Shown: piece by piece, positions 34,337-44,039 of the stretch
Position numbering within the stretch: the first letter of the stretch is position 1
Layout of the letters: each line of letters starts with the position of its first letter
Assembly: GCF_021513235.1 (NCBI RefSeq)
Contig: NZ_CP090976.1
Coordinates: forward strand, 2,542,001-2,606,000
Length of the DNA: 64,000 nt
From: Kaistella sp. 97-N-M2
GTDB taxonomy: Bacteria > Bacteroidota > Bacteroidia > Flavobacteriales > Weeksellaceae
Direction of reading: 5' to 3'
Translations under genes and position numbers: made by a program
The notes under the pieces: model-generated
The model's database searches: none
What the model saw: the letters and a program-made list of their open reading frames with translations, nothing else
Told to the model about the DNA's origin: nothing

Positions 34337-36019
34337 TTGAACTTAAAACTCTTTCTCTTCTGCTCCCTTCTTCTGGCCGTTTCCTGTAAAAAGGAAATTA
34401 CTGAACCCCCCAAAACCGACACTGAGTTTTACGATAAAGCCTACGATTTTTTATCAGCCGGTGAAAAAGACAGTGCTTTCTTTTATTTTAATTTGGCCAA
34501 AAATATTTTTGTGCAGCAAAATGATTCGGCCCGAATTGGAAACAGTTTGGTAAACATGGCCATTATCCAGGCTGAAAATGGCGATTATTATGGAAGTCAG
34601 GAAGTTTCTTTAAGCGCAATCAAATATTTAAATAAAAAAGAACAGAAGTTACAGCCGGTTTTGTACTCCAATTACAATAATTTAGGAATTGTATCTAAAA
34701 ACCTGCGGGATTATCATAAGGCAATTTCTTTTTTTGATCAGGCAATTCTCTTTGCAACTTCTACCGCAGAAATCAATACAAGCCTGAATAATAAAGCCAA
34801 CTCTTACCGATTTTTAAAGCAGTACGCGGCAGCGATCAAGATCTTCGAACTTAATTTGAAAAATATCGATCCCGTAAAAGATCCGAAAGGATACGCCCGC
34901 GCAGTAGATAATCTCGCTTATATTAAATTCCTGCAAAATCCGGCCTACAATGCAGAATCTGACTTATTTCGTGCCTTAAAAATAAAGATTAATGAAAAAG
35001 ACTGGTGGGGACAAAACGCGAGTCACTCGCATTTGTCCGACTATTTCGCCTCCAAAGAAATGGCCAGATCACTCTACCACGCCCATCAGATGTACGGCAT
35101 CGCCAAAAAAATAAAAAGTCCGGATGATCAGCTGGAAGCCCTGCGAAAATTAGTGGATTTAGAAAGTCCTGTCCTGTCGAAAAAGTATTATAAAGTTTAT
35201 GTGCATCTGGACGACAGTTTAAAAAACGCGCGAAGCAAAGCCAAAAACCAGTTTGCCCTCATCCGCTTCGATGCTGAAAAAAACAGAGTCAATTTTTTGA
35301 AAGCGGAAGCTAAAAATATAGAAAACCGGTATCAGATCCTGCAACGGAACATTGCTTTGGGAGCCGTTTTTTTTGCTCTGGTCATCGCCGCTTTCTGGGT
35401 GCGGAAAAGGCGCGACCGCTTAAAAAAGGAAAAAGATCTCGAGGTGAAAAACACGGCCTTGCGGTACTCCAAAAAAGTACATGATGTTGTTTCAAACGGC
35501 ATCTATCAGGTGATGTCCGAAATTGAAAACACTGCCGGGATCGATAAAGAGCGCGTGCTGGATAAACTGGAGCTCGTCTACGAAAAATCGCGCGACATTT
35601 CTTACGAAAATCTCACCGGAAATGCGGACGTGGATTTTAAGCGTCAAATCGCCGCGCTCACAAAATCATTTTCCTCCGACCGTGTGAAAACCATTATTAT
35701 CGGCAATGACGAAGTTCTGTGGTCCCAAGTGCCGCCGGTTTTAAAAACAGAAATTGCGCTTATTTTGCAGGAACTTCTGGTGAATTCTAAAAAACACAGC
35801 CAGGCACATAAAATTTTATTAAAATTTGAAATCAGTCAAAAGTCCCTGATTATGGCCTATTCCGACGATGGTATTGGCTTGGGCCACACCGTAACTAAAA
35901 ACAATGGACTCCAAAATGTGGAAACCCGTATTTTTTCTCAAAAGGGAAATCTTAATTTTGGCACCACATCAGGAAAAGGCTGTGATATTCATATTTCTTT
36001 CCCTTTAAAAAACGGATAA
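34337..36019 (+). CDS. TPR-containing sensor histidine kinase
   Basis: 560 residues from TTG 34337. The N-terminus has a lipobox-like LLLAVSCKKEITEP, so the sensor may be lipidated or simply anchored. TPR units fill about 25-300 (e.g. NNLGIVSKNLRDYHKAISFF). One transmembrane helix (IALGAVFFALVIAAFWV) at about 345-361 leads to a dimerisation region with KKVHDVVSNGIYQVMSEIE, where His is the likely phosphoacceptor, and an ATPase domain (LQELLVNSKKHSQ, YSDDGIGLG). It is joined end to end with the response regulator. The layout matches TPR-kinase/LuxR-type pairs of Bacteroidota. Confidence 0.9.
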   Translation: MNLKLFLFCSLLLAVSCKKEITEPPKTDTEFYDKAYDFLSAGEKDSAFFYFNLAKNIFVQQNDSARIGNSLVNMAIIQAENGDYYGSQEVSLSAIKYLNKKEQKLQPVLYSNYNNLGIVSKNLRDYHKAISFFDQAILFATSTAEINTSLNNKANSYRFLKQYAAAIKIFELNLKNIDPVKDPKGYARAVDNLAYIKFLQNPAYNAESDLFRALKIKINEKDWWGQNASHSHLSDYFASKEMARSLYHAHQMYGIAKKIKSPDDQLEALRKLVDLESPVLSKKYYKVYVHLDDSLKNARSKAKNQFALIRFDAEKNRVNFLKAEAKNIENRYQILQRNIALGAVFFALVIAAFWVRKRRDRLKKEKDLEVKNTALRYSKKVHDVVSNGIYQVMSEIENTAGIDKERVLDKLELVYEKSRDISYENLTGNADVDFKRQIAALTKSFSSDRVKTIIIGNDEVLWSQVPPVLKTEIALILQELLVNSKKHSQAHKILLKFEISQKSLIMAYSDDGIGLGHTVTKNNGLQNVETRIFSQKGNLNFGTTSGKGCDIHISFPLKNG

Positions 36020-36685
36020 ATGTTTCAAAAAGTTCTGGTAGCCGAAGATTACGAAAGTGCAAGTATATCTGTTCAAAAATCATTAACCGATTTAAACATC
36101 GCGGACGCCGGTTTCGTTTATTATTGTGACGAGGCGCTGGCGCTCCTCCGAAAAAGCCTGGACCAAAATAAACCGTTTGATCTGCTGATCACCGATCTTT
36201 CCTTTGAAGAAGATTTCGCAAAACAAAATTTAAAATCAGGAAAGGAACTTATTATTGAAGCAAGAAAGCTGTTGCCGACACTGAAGATCCTGGTATTTTC
36301 GGGGGAAAAACGTCCGCTGGTGATCAAAGAACTCTTCGAAGATTTAGAAATCGACGGTTTTGTGAGCAAAGGTCGGATGGACGTTAAAAACCTGAAAACA
36401 GCGATCACAACCATCTTTGAAAACAAAAAGTATATTTCCTCAGAAAACCTTCACCAGTTGCGGAAAACAGATAACATTGAGCTTTCTCTGGTGGAGTTTT
36501 CAATCATAAAGTTGCTTTCCGAAGGCATTTTTCAAAAAGACATGACCGAAATTCTGAAGGAGAAATCCATAAAACCCAACAGCTTAAGTTCGGTGGAAAA
36601 AACTTTAAACAATCTAAAGGAAACTTTCGCGGCCAGAAGCACTGAACACCTTGTTGCGATCTGCAAAGATCTGGGCGTTTTGTAA
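36020..36685 (+). CDS. Response regulator with a LuxR-like C-terminal domain
   Basis: 221 residues, starting at the base after the kinase stop. Receiver domain: acidic VLVAEDYE, Asp59 in LLITDLSFEE, Ser/Lys region ILVFSGEKRPLVI. The C-terminal part (LSLVEFSIIKLLSEGIFQKD, PNSLSSVEKTLNNLKETF) has the NarL/LuxR-type helix pattern, though divergent. It should be the partner of the upstream kinase and act on transcription. Confidence 0.88.
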   Translation: MFQKVLVAEDYESASISVQKSLTDLNIADAGFVYYCDEALALLRKSLDQNKPFDLLITDLSFEEDFAKQNLKSGKELIIEARKLLPTLKILVFSGEKRPLVIKELFEDLEIDGFVSKGRMDVKNLKTAITTIFENKKYISSENLHQLRKTDNIELSLVEFSIIKLLSEGIFQKDMTEILKEKSIKPNSLSSVEKTLNNLKETFAARSTEHLVAICKDLGVL

Positions 36686-37207
36686 ATATCTTGTCTGCAG
36701 CTTTATTTCTACTTTTCTCTCTCCGTAAAATTACATTTAACAATAAACTTCGTATTCCCGTACGGACGTCTCGCTGTGGCCTCTATATTTGAAAACCGAA
36801 AAACTTCAACACCAGAAACTCCAGCATAAAACACCCGAAAAAACACAAATTAATATCGTTTTTTTCTGGAGTCGGAGAGGTCCTCGTGATGAGAACATGA
36901 GTGAATGCTTTTAATTTATTGAATTCACAAAATCGTTAAGTCTCTTCTGAATGATCAAAGTATCGGTCATTTAATAAGCCTTTTTCCTCCGTTTCGGGAC
37001 CGGTAACGTAACTCCGATTAGCGCTGAAGAAGATATTTTACACCATCTTTTTTAAAGCCTAAAACACCTCCAGAATATTTCCGTCGAACTCCACCACACA
37101 GAAAAATCACATTCATTTCTCGGCCCGCCGGTGATAATCTCTTGATTATCATAGGCCTTAATTTCTTTAAATGTATTAATTTTATAAATGCATTTAAAAT
37201 CAACCCC
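36686..37207. other. Non-coding interval
   Basis: 520 bp without a convincing gene. A minus-strand stretch at 36.95-37.1 kb gives short readable pieces (e.g. GGVLGFKKDGVKYLLQR) in broken frames, which could be the debris of an older gene. The end must hold the promoter of the Crp-type regulator; no clear -7 box was found. Confidence 0.4.
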
Positions 37208-37786
37208 ATGGCACCGACTCTTTTTCAAACCATTTACAGTCATGCGCTGTTTACCGCCGACGATCTGCAGAAAATTGTTTCGCTTCATAAAAAAATAGAG
37301 GTTGCGAAAGGCGACTGCCTGCTGAAAGAACGGCAGACGGCCACGGGCTATTACCTCGTGGAAAAAGGCCTGATGCGCTTTTATGTCCACGACTTTAATG
37401 GAAATGAAATTACCACACAGTTTATCTGCGAGAATGAAATCGTGAATGAAGTTTCGTCCTTGTTCCAGCGCATTCCTTCCGCGCAGAATATCCAGGCCGT
37501 GACGGACGCCGTGCTGTGGGAAATCGATTTTGCAAATTTTCAGCAGCTTTACCATACACTCGAATCGGTACGGGAATGGGGACGCGAATGGATGGCCGCG
37601 CAACTTTTCCAAAGCCAGCTTCGTTCCATCGAAATGATTACGCTCTCCGCTTCCTCGCGCTATTTGCAGTTGCTAAAAGAGCGGCCGCAGATCGTTCAGC
37701 AGGCACCTTTAAAGCAAATCGCTTCGTATCTCGGCATTGCCGATACTTCTTTGAGCCGCATCCGAAAACAGCTCGTAACTTCCTGA
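37208..37786 (+). CDS. Crp/Fnr family transcriptional regulator
   Basis: 192 residues from ATG 37208; an upstream in-frame ATG at 37142 adds a stretch without family signature. Cyclic-nucleotide-binding-like beta roll with ATGYYLVEKGLMRFYVHDFN, then the helix-turn-helix QIASYLGIADTSLSRIRKQL. It lacks an iron-sulfur Cys motif. It precedes a same-strand run of SRPBCC and DinB genes, which it may regulate. Its GC content is noticeably higher than that of the 19-36 kb DNA. Confidence 0.9.
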   Translation: MAPTLFQTIYSHALFTADDLQKIVSLHKKIEVAKGDCLLKERQTATGYYLVEKGLMRFYVHDFNGNEITTQFICENEIVNEVSSLFQRIPSAQNIQAVTDAVLWEIDFANFQQLYHTLESVREWGREWMAAQLFQSQLRSIEMITLSASSRYLQLLKERPQIVQQAPLKQIASYLGIADTSLSRIRKQLVTS

Positions 37787-37856
37787 CATTTCTTGACTTA
37801 GGTAAAGCCTCTTTCTGTTTTTTGTTTCTAATTTTGATCAGACAAATAGCCGCAAA

Positions 37857-38303
37857 ATGAAAAATCTAAAAACAATTTCTTTCACCACGCACATCGGGAC
37901 ACCGCGGGAAAAAATCTGGGACGTTCTGTGGGATCCCAACACGTACCGGAAATGGACCAGTGTATTTATGGAAGGCAGCCATTACACAGGCGACTTGAAA
38001 GAGGGCCAGACCATCCGGTTTCTGGGGAACGAAACCGATGGCATGAGCGCGCTCGTCGAAAAGAGTGTCGAAAACGAGCAGATGGTATTTCTGCATCAGA
38101 ACGAAGTCAAAAACGGCGAGGTTGTCGAGTCTTCCTGGCAGGGAGCGCGCGAAATCTATTATTTGAAAGAAGCCGGTGCCGGTACCGAACTGCAGATCAT
38201 TATCGACATTACGCCCGATATGGAAGATTATTTCCAGACCACATTTCCGCAGGCGCTGGCCCTTATAAAGCAACTTTCAGAAATAACTTTTAAACTAAAA
38301 TGA
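37857..38303 (+). CDS. SRPBCC (AHSA1-like) domain protein
   Basis: 148 residues. The START-like domain begins with ISFTTHIGTPREKIWDVLWD, has KWTSVFMEGSHYTGD, and ends in a long helix (FPQALALIKQLSEITFKLK), the usual order for this hydrophobic-pocket fold. Ligand unknown. It overlaps the following DinB gene by 4 bp, so the two are translationally coupled. Confidence 0.82.
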   Translation: MKNLKTISFTTHIGTPREKIWDVLWDPNTYRKWTSVFMEGSHYTGDLKEGQTIRFLGNETDGMSALVEKSVENEQMVFLHQNEVKNGEVVESSWQGAREIYYLKEAGAGTELQIIIDITPDMEDYFQTTFPQALALIKQLSEITFKLK

Positions 38304-38827
38304 TGGAAACACCCGTATCAACAAAGCTGGACATCGTCATTCCGGCCTGGCGCATGCATTCTCAGCTTTTCAATAATGCACTCGAGGGCATTTCGGAAGA
38401 AGCAGCCTTGGAGCGCCTCGACAACAATACCAATCACGTCGTCTGGATGGCGGGAAATTTGGTGAGCTGCCGCTACTGGATCGCGAACCTGGTGGGTATT
38501 CCGGAGAAAGATCCCAACGAAGACCTTTTTAAAGAAGGCAGGGCCCTGGACGAAAGCCTGGATTATCCAACCCTGGCCGACTTAAAGAAAAATTTTGCCG
38601 AAATATCGCCGAAAGCGTACGAAAAATTATTGTCGGTTACCGATGACAATCTGGACGAAGAATATTCCTTCGGCATGAACATTTCCTTTGTGCCGGAAAA
38701 CGTTTTGAATATGATCGGAATGTGCATCGGCCGGGAAGATTATCTGCTCGGACAGATCGGTCTCATGCGAAGACTGTTGGGTTTGAAAGGGATGAGCTAC
38801 GATATCAACGAAAGTTTAAAATATTGA
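38300..38827 (+). CDS. DinB-like metal-dependent protein
   Basis: 175 residues, four-helix-bundle DinB type: LDIVIPAWRMHSQLFNNALE, TNHVVWMAGNLVSCRYWIAN and the C-terminal GREDYLLGQIGLMRRLLG. Metal-binding His are visible in part: the usual C-terminal His of this family appears replaced, since GREDYLLGQ holds Glu-Asp where HxxYH-type residues are typical. The family includes thiol-transferase-like enzymes. An ATG at 38303 is an alternative start. Confidence 0.7.
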   Translation: MMETPVSTKLDIVIPAWRMHSQLFNNALEGISEEAALERLDNNTNHVVWMAGNLVSCRYWIANLVGIPEKDPNEDLFKEGRALDESLDYPTLADLKKNFAEISPKAYEKLLSVTDDNLDEEYSFGMNISFVPENVLNMIGMCIGREDYLLGQIGLMRRLLGLKGMSYDINESLKY

Positions 38828-38871
38828 ACAGCGCTTTTTAATCTTTAAAAACAACTTAAATATAAATTACC

Positions 38872-39318
38872 ATGAACAACTCCGTAACCTTACACCGCGT
38901 TTTCACCGCGTCGCCCGAGAAAGTGTTCCGCGCCTTCTCGGAGGCTGATGCGTACTGCTCCTGGCTGCCGCCCTATGGCTTTGTCTGCAAAGTGCACGAC
39001 CTGGACTTTCGCGTCGGTGGCACCTACAAAATGTCTTTTACGAATTTTTCCACAGGCAACGAACAGGCTTTTGGCGGCGAATTTCTGGAAATCGAACCCA
39101 ACGCACTGATTAAAAACAGCGACCGCTTCGACGACCCGAATATGCCCGGCGAGATGATAACCACCATCCGGCTGACAAAAGTCTCCTGCGGAACCGACCT
39201 CTACGTTGTGCAGGAAGGCATTCCCGCGGCGATTCCCGTAGAAATGTGTTATCTGGGCTGGCAGGAATCGCTGGAGAAACTGAAGAAACTTGTGGAGCCG
39301 GAAATACCTGATGCCTAA
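38872..39318 (+). CDS. SRPBCC (AHSA1-like) domain protein
   Basis: 148 residues. NSVTLHRVFTASPEKVFRAF, then FRVGGTYKMSFTNFSTGNEQ, FGGEFLEIEPNALI and the closing WQESLEKLKKLVEPEIP define the Aha1/START-like fold, resembling activator-of-Hsp90-like proteins of bacterial stress loci. It is third in the plus-strand run after the Crp regulator, 44 bp after the DinB gene. Confidence 0.85.
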   Translation: MNNSVTLHRVFTASPEKVFRAFSEADAYCSWLPPYGFVCKVHDLDFRVGGTYKMSFTNFSTGNEQAFGGEFLEIEPNALIKNSDRFDDPNMPGEMITTIRLTKVSCGTDLYVVQEGIPAAIPVEMCYLGWQESLEKLKKLVEPEIPDA

Positions 39319-39386
39319 AGTTATACTCCGACAATCGTCGACAGTAGCTTTTAAATAAAAAAAAACTGCCCTCAAAATTAGCCGAA

Positions 39387-39854
39387 ATGGAAAACAAAAG
39401 AATAGCGCATCTTTTTGAAGATCTTTATGACGGTGCGCCCTGGATTGATGTGACGGTCGTGGGCACGCTGTGTAAACTCTCCGCGGAACAGGCCGCTGCG
39501 AAAGCGCTTCCCGCTTGTAATTCCATCTGGGAAATAGTAATCCACATGATCAGGTGGCGCGAAAATGTGCTTCAAAGACTTCAGGGCAAAATAATCACCA
39601 CGCCGGCAAATAATTACATCGAACCTCTTGCGGATTCTTCTCCGGAGGCCTGGCTCCAAACGGTGGAAGCTTTTCAGCAGACGCAGACGGACTGGCTCCG
39701 TTTCCTGCAAACCTTTGATGAGGATAATTTTCAGAGCATTTATCCGCCCAATGGCATGACGTATTACGAACATATTCAAGGCCTTCTTCAGCACGACGCT
39801 TACCATTTGGGTCAGATCGTTTTGCTTTCAAAATTCGTTGAACCGACACCTTAG
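39387..39854 (+). CDS. DinB family protein
   Basis: 155 residues. The family pattern is complete here: an N-terminal helix (IAHLFEDLYDGAPWIDV), CNSIWEIVIHMIRWRENVLQ with its His, and the C-terminal HDAYHLGQIVLLSKFV carrying the HxxYH metal motif. The family contains putative metal-dependent thiol transferases and DNA-damage-inducible proteins. It lies 68 bp behind the SRPBCC gene in the same direction. Confidence 0.88.
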   Translation: MENKRIAHLFEDLYDGAPWIDVTVVGTLCKLSAEQAAAKALPACNSIWEIVIHMIRWRENVLQRLQGKIITTPANNYIEPLADSSPEAWLQTVEAFQQTQTDWLRFLQTFDEDNFQSIYPPNGMTYYEHIQGLLQHDAYHLGQIVLLSKFVEPTP

Positions 39855-39884
39855 CCACCGCAAAACGACCTTAACACAACAGAA

Positions 39885-40142
39885 ATGATCGAAGTCTACA
39901 GCACCAATATCACCAAAAAAAAGCATGCAAAGTCGGTGCTGGAAACGCTGCGCACTGAATTTCCCGAGTACATGATCAGCCTGGACCTGAGCGATTGCGA
40001 CAAAATCTTGCGCGTAGAAAATCCGCAGGGAACTGTAGATAAGGAAACGGTCAAAAATCTTGTAAACAACCTCGGTTTTGATATAGCGGAACTGGAAGAT
40101 GTGCCACTGTTCGCCGATTTGCAGGATTCTTTTAACACCTAA
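39885..40142 (+). CDS. Small HMA-fold-like protein without metal cysteines
   Basis: 85 residues. IEVYSTNITKKKHAKSVLET, SLDLSDCDKILRVENPQG and KETVKNLVNNLGFDIAELED give the beta-alpha-beta-beta-alpha-beta order and the GF-type end of heavy-metal-associated domains, but the CxxC motif is absent. It may bind something else. It is 30 bp behind the DinB gene and ends the run before ligD. Confidence 0.62.
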   Translation: MIEVYSTNITKKKHAKSVLETLRTEFPEYMISLDLSDCDKILRVENPQGTVDKETVKNLVNNLGFDIAELEDVPLFADLQDSFNT

Positions 40143-40447
40143 ATGTTCTCCTTTCTCACCAAATAACAGGCACCTTAAAAAAGGCTTTTCCCAGATTTAT
40201 TTCCTCCTAAATTTTAATACCAGTTCAAGATGTCCGAAGTACGGATGTCTTTTTGATTACAGGGGTACAGTCATTTTTCTAGGGGCGCTGTTCACGCTCT
40301 TTTCTAAATCTTTCTTAAATTCCCCTCAGATCAAAATCACACTCAAACGGCGTGATTTTTGTAAATTCCGCAGTACATTTCTTACGATTTTTCAGGAAAT
40401 TTATTGTTTCCTTTACTTCATCCATAACACTAAAAAAAAACTGCATT
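40143..40447. other. Non-coding interval before ligD
   Basis: 305 bp of AT-rich sequence; no convincing gene, repeat or terminator. In-frame codons upstream of the ligD ATG (from 40352) were judged untranslated because they carry no family sequence. Confidence 0.4.
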
Positions 40448-43180
40448 ATGGCTTTAGAAAAATACCGCGAAAAACGATCCACGGACAAAACACCAGAACC
40501 TTTTGGTGGCAAACCCTCCGGAAAAGACTTGCGCTTTGTCGTTCAAAAACACGATGCGTCTCACTTGCATTATGATTTTCGTCTCGAAATGGACGGCGTG
40601 CTGAAAAGCTGGGCCGTTCCGAAAGGTCCTTCTCTCGATCCCGATGTAAAGCGCCTCGCCATGATGGTGGAAGATCACCCCTATGATTACCGCACCTTTG
40701 AAGGCATCATTCCGAAAGGGCAGTACGGCGGCGGCACCGTCATCGTATGGGACGAAGGAACTTATGAACCCGCAGAACCGGTTTCCAAGGACAGGAAAAA
40801 GAAGGAAAAGGATCTGTTGCATCAGCTTCATGCCGGCAAACTGAAATTCCGCATGAACGGCGAAAAACTGAAAGGCGAATTTGCCCTGGTTAAAGTTCAC
40901 GGGCGCGGCGAAAACGGCTGGCTTCTCATGAAACTCGACGACGAATTTGCGACGACGAAAGATGTAACTTCTCAGGACGAATCGGTGATTTCCCACAAAA
41001 CCATCGCCGAGATGGAGGCAGCACCCGATGAAGTCTACGGTCAGAAAAAAGATAAAAAAGCCGCTAAAAAAAACACGGATAAAGGTTCAGAAAAAACACC
41101 GAAAAAATCGGCGGCGAAATCTTCGGAAAAAGTAAGCAAAGAAATTAAAAACAAAACCGCCAAAGCAGAAAGCACCACATCAAAAACAGATATCCGGAAA
41201 CTTTTAAAAAAATGTCCGCGCCAGAAATTTTACGACAGCGTCGAACCGATGCTCGCAACCCTGGTGAATGAACCTTTCGACGATCCGGACTGGATTTACG
41301 AAGTGAAATGGGACGGTTACCGCGCCGTGGCTTTTATGAATGAGGGCGCAGTCTCCATGAAATCGCGCAACAACAAAAGCTTTAATGAGAAATTTTATTC
41401 CGTTTATAATACCTTAACAAAAATGAAGCTCAACGCCATTCTCGATGGGGAAGTGGTCGTGGTGGGCACAAGCGGAAAAGCCGATTTCGGCGGCCTCCAG
41501 AACTGGCGCAGCGAAGCAGACGGTGATCTCGTGTATTACGTTTTCGATGTGCTTTGGTATGAGGGTTACGACCTGAAAGCATTAACGCTGCTGGAAAGAA
41601 AAGCCGTACTGGAACATATTCTTCCCGAAAGCAATTCCATCATGCTCAGCCAGGTCTTTGATACGTCCGGAATTGAATTTTTGAAAGCCGCCAAAAAAAT
41701 GGACCTTGAAGGCATTATGGCCAAACGGAAAGACAGCACCTATCACGTTAAAAACCGTACAAAAGAGTGGCTCAAAATTAAAGCCACCAAACGCCAGGAA
41801 GTTGTTATTGGCGGTTACACCAAAAATGAAGGCACCAGCAAACGGTTCAGCAGCCTTCTGCTCGGTGTTTATGAGGGCAAGGACCTAATTTATACAGGAA
41901 AAGTCGGCACCGGTTTTAATGCGAAAGACCAGAAGGAGATGATGAAAATGTTTGAACCGCTCGTAACCGATAAACCGCCTTTTTCTGCGGAGCCCGACGT
42001 CAACAAACCGTCGCGGTTCCGTCCGGATCCGCCGCACGCCACCGTAACCTGGCTCAAGCCGAAACTGCTGTGTGAAGTCAGTTTTACGGAACTCACCTCC
42101 GACGGAATTATGCGTCACCCTTCCTTTCAGGGTATGCGGACCGATAAGAGCGCCAAGAAAGTTGTTCTGGAAAAAGAACTTCCTGTGGAAGAAGTGCTGT
42201 CCGATGATAAACCCCTCGTAAAATCGCGCGCAAAAGCTGGGCGGAAAACTTTACTGAATCCAAAAGATAAAACGCAGGTTCGGAAAGTCACGAAACACGA
42301 ACTTAAGTTTACGAACCTCAACAAGATCTTCTGGCCCGCGGAGCAGCTCACAAAGCGCGATCTAATCAATTATTATTATCAGGTGGCACCTTATATTTTG
42401 CCTTACTTAAAAGACCGGCCGCAAAGCATGAACCGCTTTCCCGACGGCATCGAAGGCGAAGGATTTTACTACAAGGATGTCACCGGAAAAGCCCCCGACT
42501 GGGTGAAAACCTATCTCTACAAAAGCGACAGCGACAAGCGAAACCGCAAATATCTCGTTGGGAAGGATGAAGCCACGTTGTTGTATATGGCCAATCTCGG
42601 CTGCATCGAAATGAACCCCTGGAGCAGCACCGTGAAGAAGCCTAATCATCCGACGTTCTGTATTATCGATCTCGATCCCGACCAAAATCCATTTGATGAT
42701 GTCATCGAAGCCGCGCTCGTTACGAAAAACGTGCTGGACAGCATGGGCGTGCCTTCCTTCTGCAAAACCAGCGGATCTACAGGTCTGCACATTTACATTC
42801 CGTTGGGGAACAAATACACCTACGAACAGTCGAAGGAGTTTGCGCGCGTGATTGTGACACTCGTCCAAAGAGAATTGCCCAAAACCACGAGCATCGAGCG
42901 TATTATTAAAAACCGCGGCGGAAAAATCTACCTGGATTTTCTTCAAAACCGTCCGCATGCCACCGTCGCCGCGGCGTATTCGCTGCGCCCGAAACCCGGA
43001 GCCACGGTATCCATGCCGCTTCACTGGGACGAAGTAAAGAAAGGCCTGAAGATGAGCGATTTCACTATTCACAACGCTCTGGAACGCCTTGAAAGCGAGG
43101 GCGATATTTTCAAACCCGTCCTCGGGAAAGGCATTGATTTAAAGAAGGTGATTAAAAAGTTTTCCGGGGAGGATATTTAA
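40448..43180 (+). CDS. ligD: DNA ligase D
   Basis: 910 residues from ATG 40448. Order of domains: 3'-phosphoesterase (about 25-180, KHDASHLHYDFRLEMDG), a basic linker (200-245, rich in Lys), ATP-dependent ligase (about 260-580, nucleotidyl-lysine Lys287 in YEVKWDGYRAV), and primase-polymerase (about 600-900, metal Asp pair in IIDLDPDQNPFDD). This is the PE-LIG-POL order. It repairs double-strand breaks by non-homologous end joining together with Ku, and no ku gene was seen in the window. The GC is higher than in the island at 45-56 kb. Confidence 0.97.
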   Translation: MALEKYREKRSTDKTPEPFGGKPSGKDLRFVVQKHDASHLHYDFRLEMDGVLKSWAVPKGPSLDPDVKRLAMMVEDHPYDYRTFEGIIPKGQYGGGTVIVWDEGTYEPAEPVSKDRKKKEKDLLHQLHAGKLKFRMNGEKLKGEFALVKVHGRGENGWLLMKLDDEFATTKDVTSQDESVISHKTIAEMEAAPDEVYGQKKDKKAAKKNTDKGSEKTPKKSAAKSSEKVSKEIKNKTAKAESTTSKTDIRKLLKKCPRQKFYDSVEPMLATLVNEPFDDPDWIYEVKWDGYRAVAFMNEGAVSMKSRNNKSFNEKFYSVYNTLTKMKLNAILDGEVVVVGTSGKADFGGLQNWRSEADGDLVYYVFDVLWYEGYDLKALTLLERKAVLEHILPESNSIMLSQVFDTSGIEFLKAAKKMDLEGIMAKRKDSTYHVKNRTKEWLKIKATKRQEVVIGGYTKNEGTSKRFSSLLLGVYEGKDLIYTGKVGTGFNAKDQKEMMKMFEPLVTDKPPFSAEPDVNKPSRFRPDPPHATVTWLKPKLLCEVSFTELTSDGIMRHPSFQGMRTDKSAKKVVLEKELPVEEVLSDDKPLVKSRAKAGRKTLLNPKDKTQVRKVTKHELKFTNLNKIFWPAEQLTKRDLINYYYQVAPYILPYLKDRPQSMNRFPDGIEGEGFYYKDVTGKAPDWVKTYLYKSDSDKRNRKYLVGKDEATLLYMANLGCIEMNPWSSTVKKPNHPTFCIIDLDPDQNPFDDVIEAALVTKNVLDSMGVPSFCKTSGSTGLHIYIPLGNKYTYEQSKEFARVIVTLVQRELPKTTSIERIIKNRGGKIYLDFLQNRPHATVAAAYSLRPKPGATVSMPLHWDEVKKGLKMSDFTIHNALERLESEGDIFKPVLGKGIDLKKVIKKFSGEDI

Positions 43181-43214
43181 AAAACCGTATTCTTTCTACA
43201 AAAATGCTATAATG

Positions 43215-43242
43215 CCGCGCGGGTCTAGGACGTGCGGTTTTT
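43215..43242 (+). terminator. Probable ligD terminator
   Basis: CCGCGC pairs with GTGCGG (one G-T pair) around an 11-nt loop, then a T-run. It starts 35 bp past the ligD stop. Confidence 0.5.
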
Positions 43243-43710
43243 ACTTTGGGAGTCCTATGTTAGAGTCGAAGCGAACCGACCAATTTCGTTTTTCTGCCTG
43301 AAAATATACGGTGCCCTCCACAAGATTGGCGACCTTTTTTTGTATTCTTCCTGTCACGTTGGTTTCCTGTGTTTAAGTATATATAACTGGAAATCAATGT
43401 AATAAATAAAATTGTTTAACGTATTTCGGGACATTTTGCCTTAATCCTTCCTTTTTTCTCTGAAAGTCACTGTTATCGCGCGTTGTGTGTCTTTGTGGAA
43501 AACTTTTAGGCTTAAGATACTGTCTTTTAGTATGTTGACCCTGATGTTCCCAATCTTTCTCCCTATTTTTACATTTAATTGTGCTGCACAAGGACATTTT
43601 TTAGGTGTTGAATTCGGGTTTAATTTACTGAAAATAATGTGCTTCCGAAGATAATTACATTTCCAATGTTATCGCAGTTTGCAGTTATTTTGAATTAGAG
43701 TATTTCGAAT
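43243..43710. other. Non-coding interval
   Basis: 468 bp with no convincing gene. One small inverted repeat TTGTGC-T-GCACAA occurs near 43.58 kb. Short minus-strand frames here have no family resemblance. Confidence 0.4.
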
Positions 43711-43962
43711 ATGGACGAAAGAAAAAGAAAAGAAAACCGGCCTTCCTTTAGAACACATCCGTTTAAAGGGGCAGCGCGACGACAAGAGCTGGAAGAAAAG
43801 TATTACGACAATGCCGATATGATGCGGCTGTTTAAAGTGACTTCCCGAACCCTGCAGCGCTGGCGCGATGAGAAACGCGTTCCCTTTAAAAAACTGGGTG
43901 GCAAAATCTACTATCTTGCGCACAAAGTAGACGACTTGATGGAAGGTGAAAATGAGGACTAG
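43711..43962 (+). CDS. Small helix-turn-helix (MerR/excisionase-like) protein
   Basis: 83 residues, basic. The core DNADMMRLFKVTSRTLQRWR with EKRVPFKKLGGKIYYLAHKV matches the HTH_17 winged-helix type used by excisionases and small phage-like regulators. It is monocistronic and ends at a strong bidirectional hairpin. It may be a remnant or a regulator of a mobile element; none is clear nearby. Confidence 0.85.
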   Translation: MDERKRKENRPSFRTHPFKGAARRQELEEKYYDNADMMRLFKVTSRTLQRWRDEKRVPFKKLGGKIYYLAHKVDDLMEGENED

Positions 43963-43985
43963 AGCAAGGTCTTTAAAAACAAAAA

Positions 43986-44016
43986 ACCGCAGAATCTGTA
44001 ATTTCTGCGGTCTTTT
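43986..44016. terminator. Bidirectional terminator between the HTH and DUF6266 genes
   Basis: Perfect 9-bp stem, 43986-43994 with 44003-44011, 8-nt loop, A-run before and T-run after. It serves the convergent genes at 43711-43962 and 44040-44681. Confidence 0.85.
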
Positions 44017-44039
44017 GTGTCCGGGTGGTTTTCCGCTTC

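Noticed and set aside
36900..37110. A minus-strand gene before the Crp regulator.
   Set aside because: Readable pieces occur in different frames with stops between them; too short to identify.
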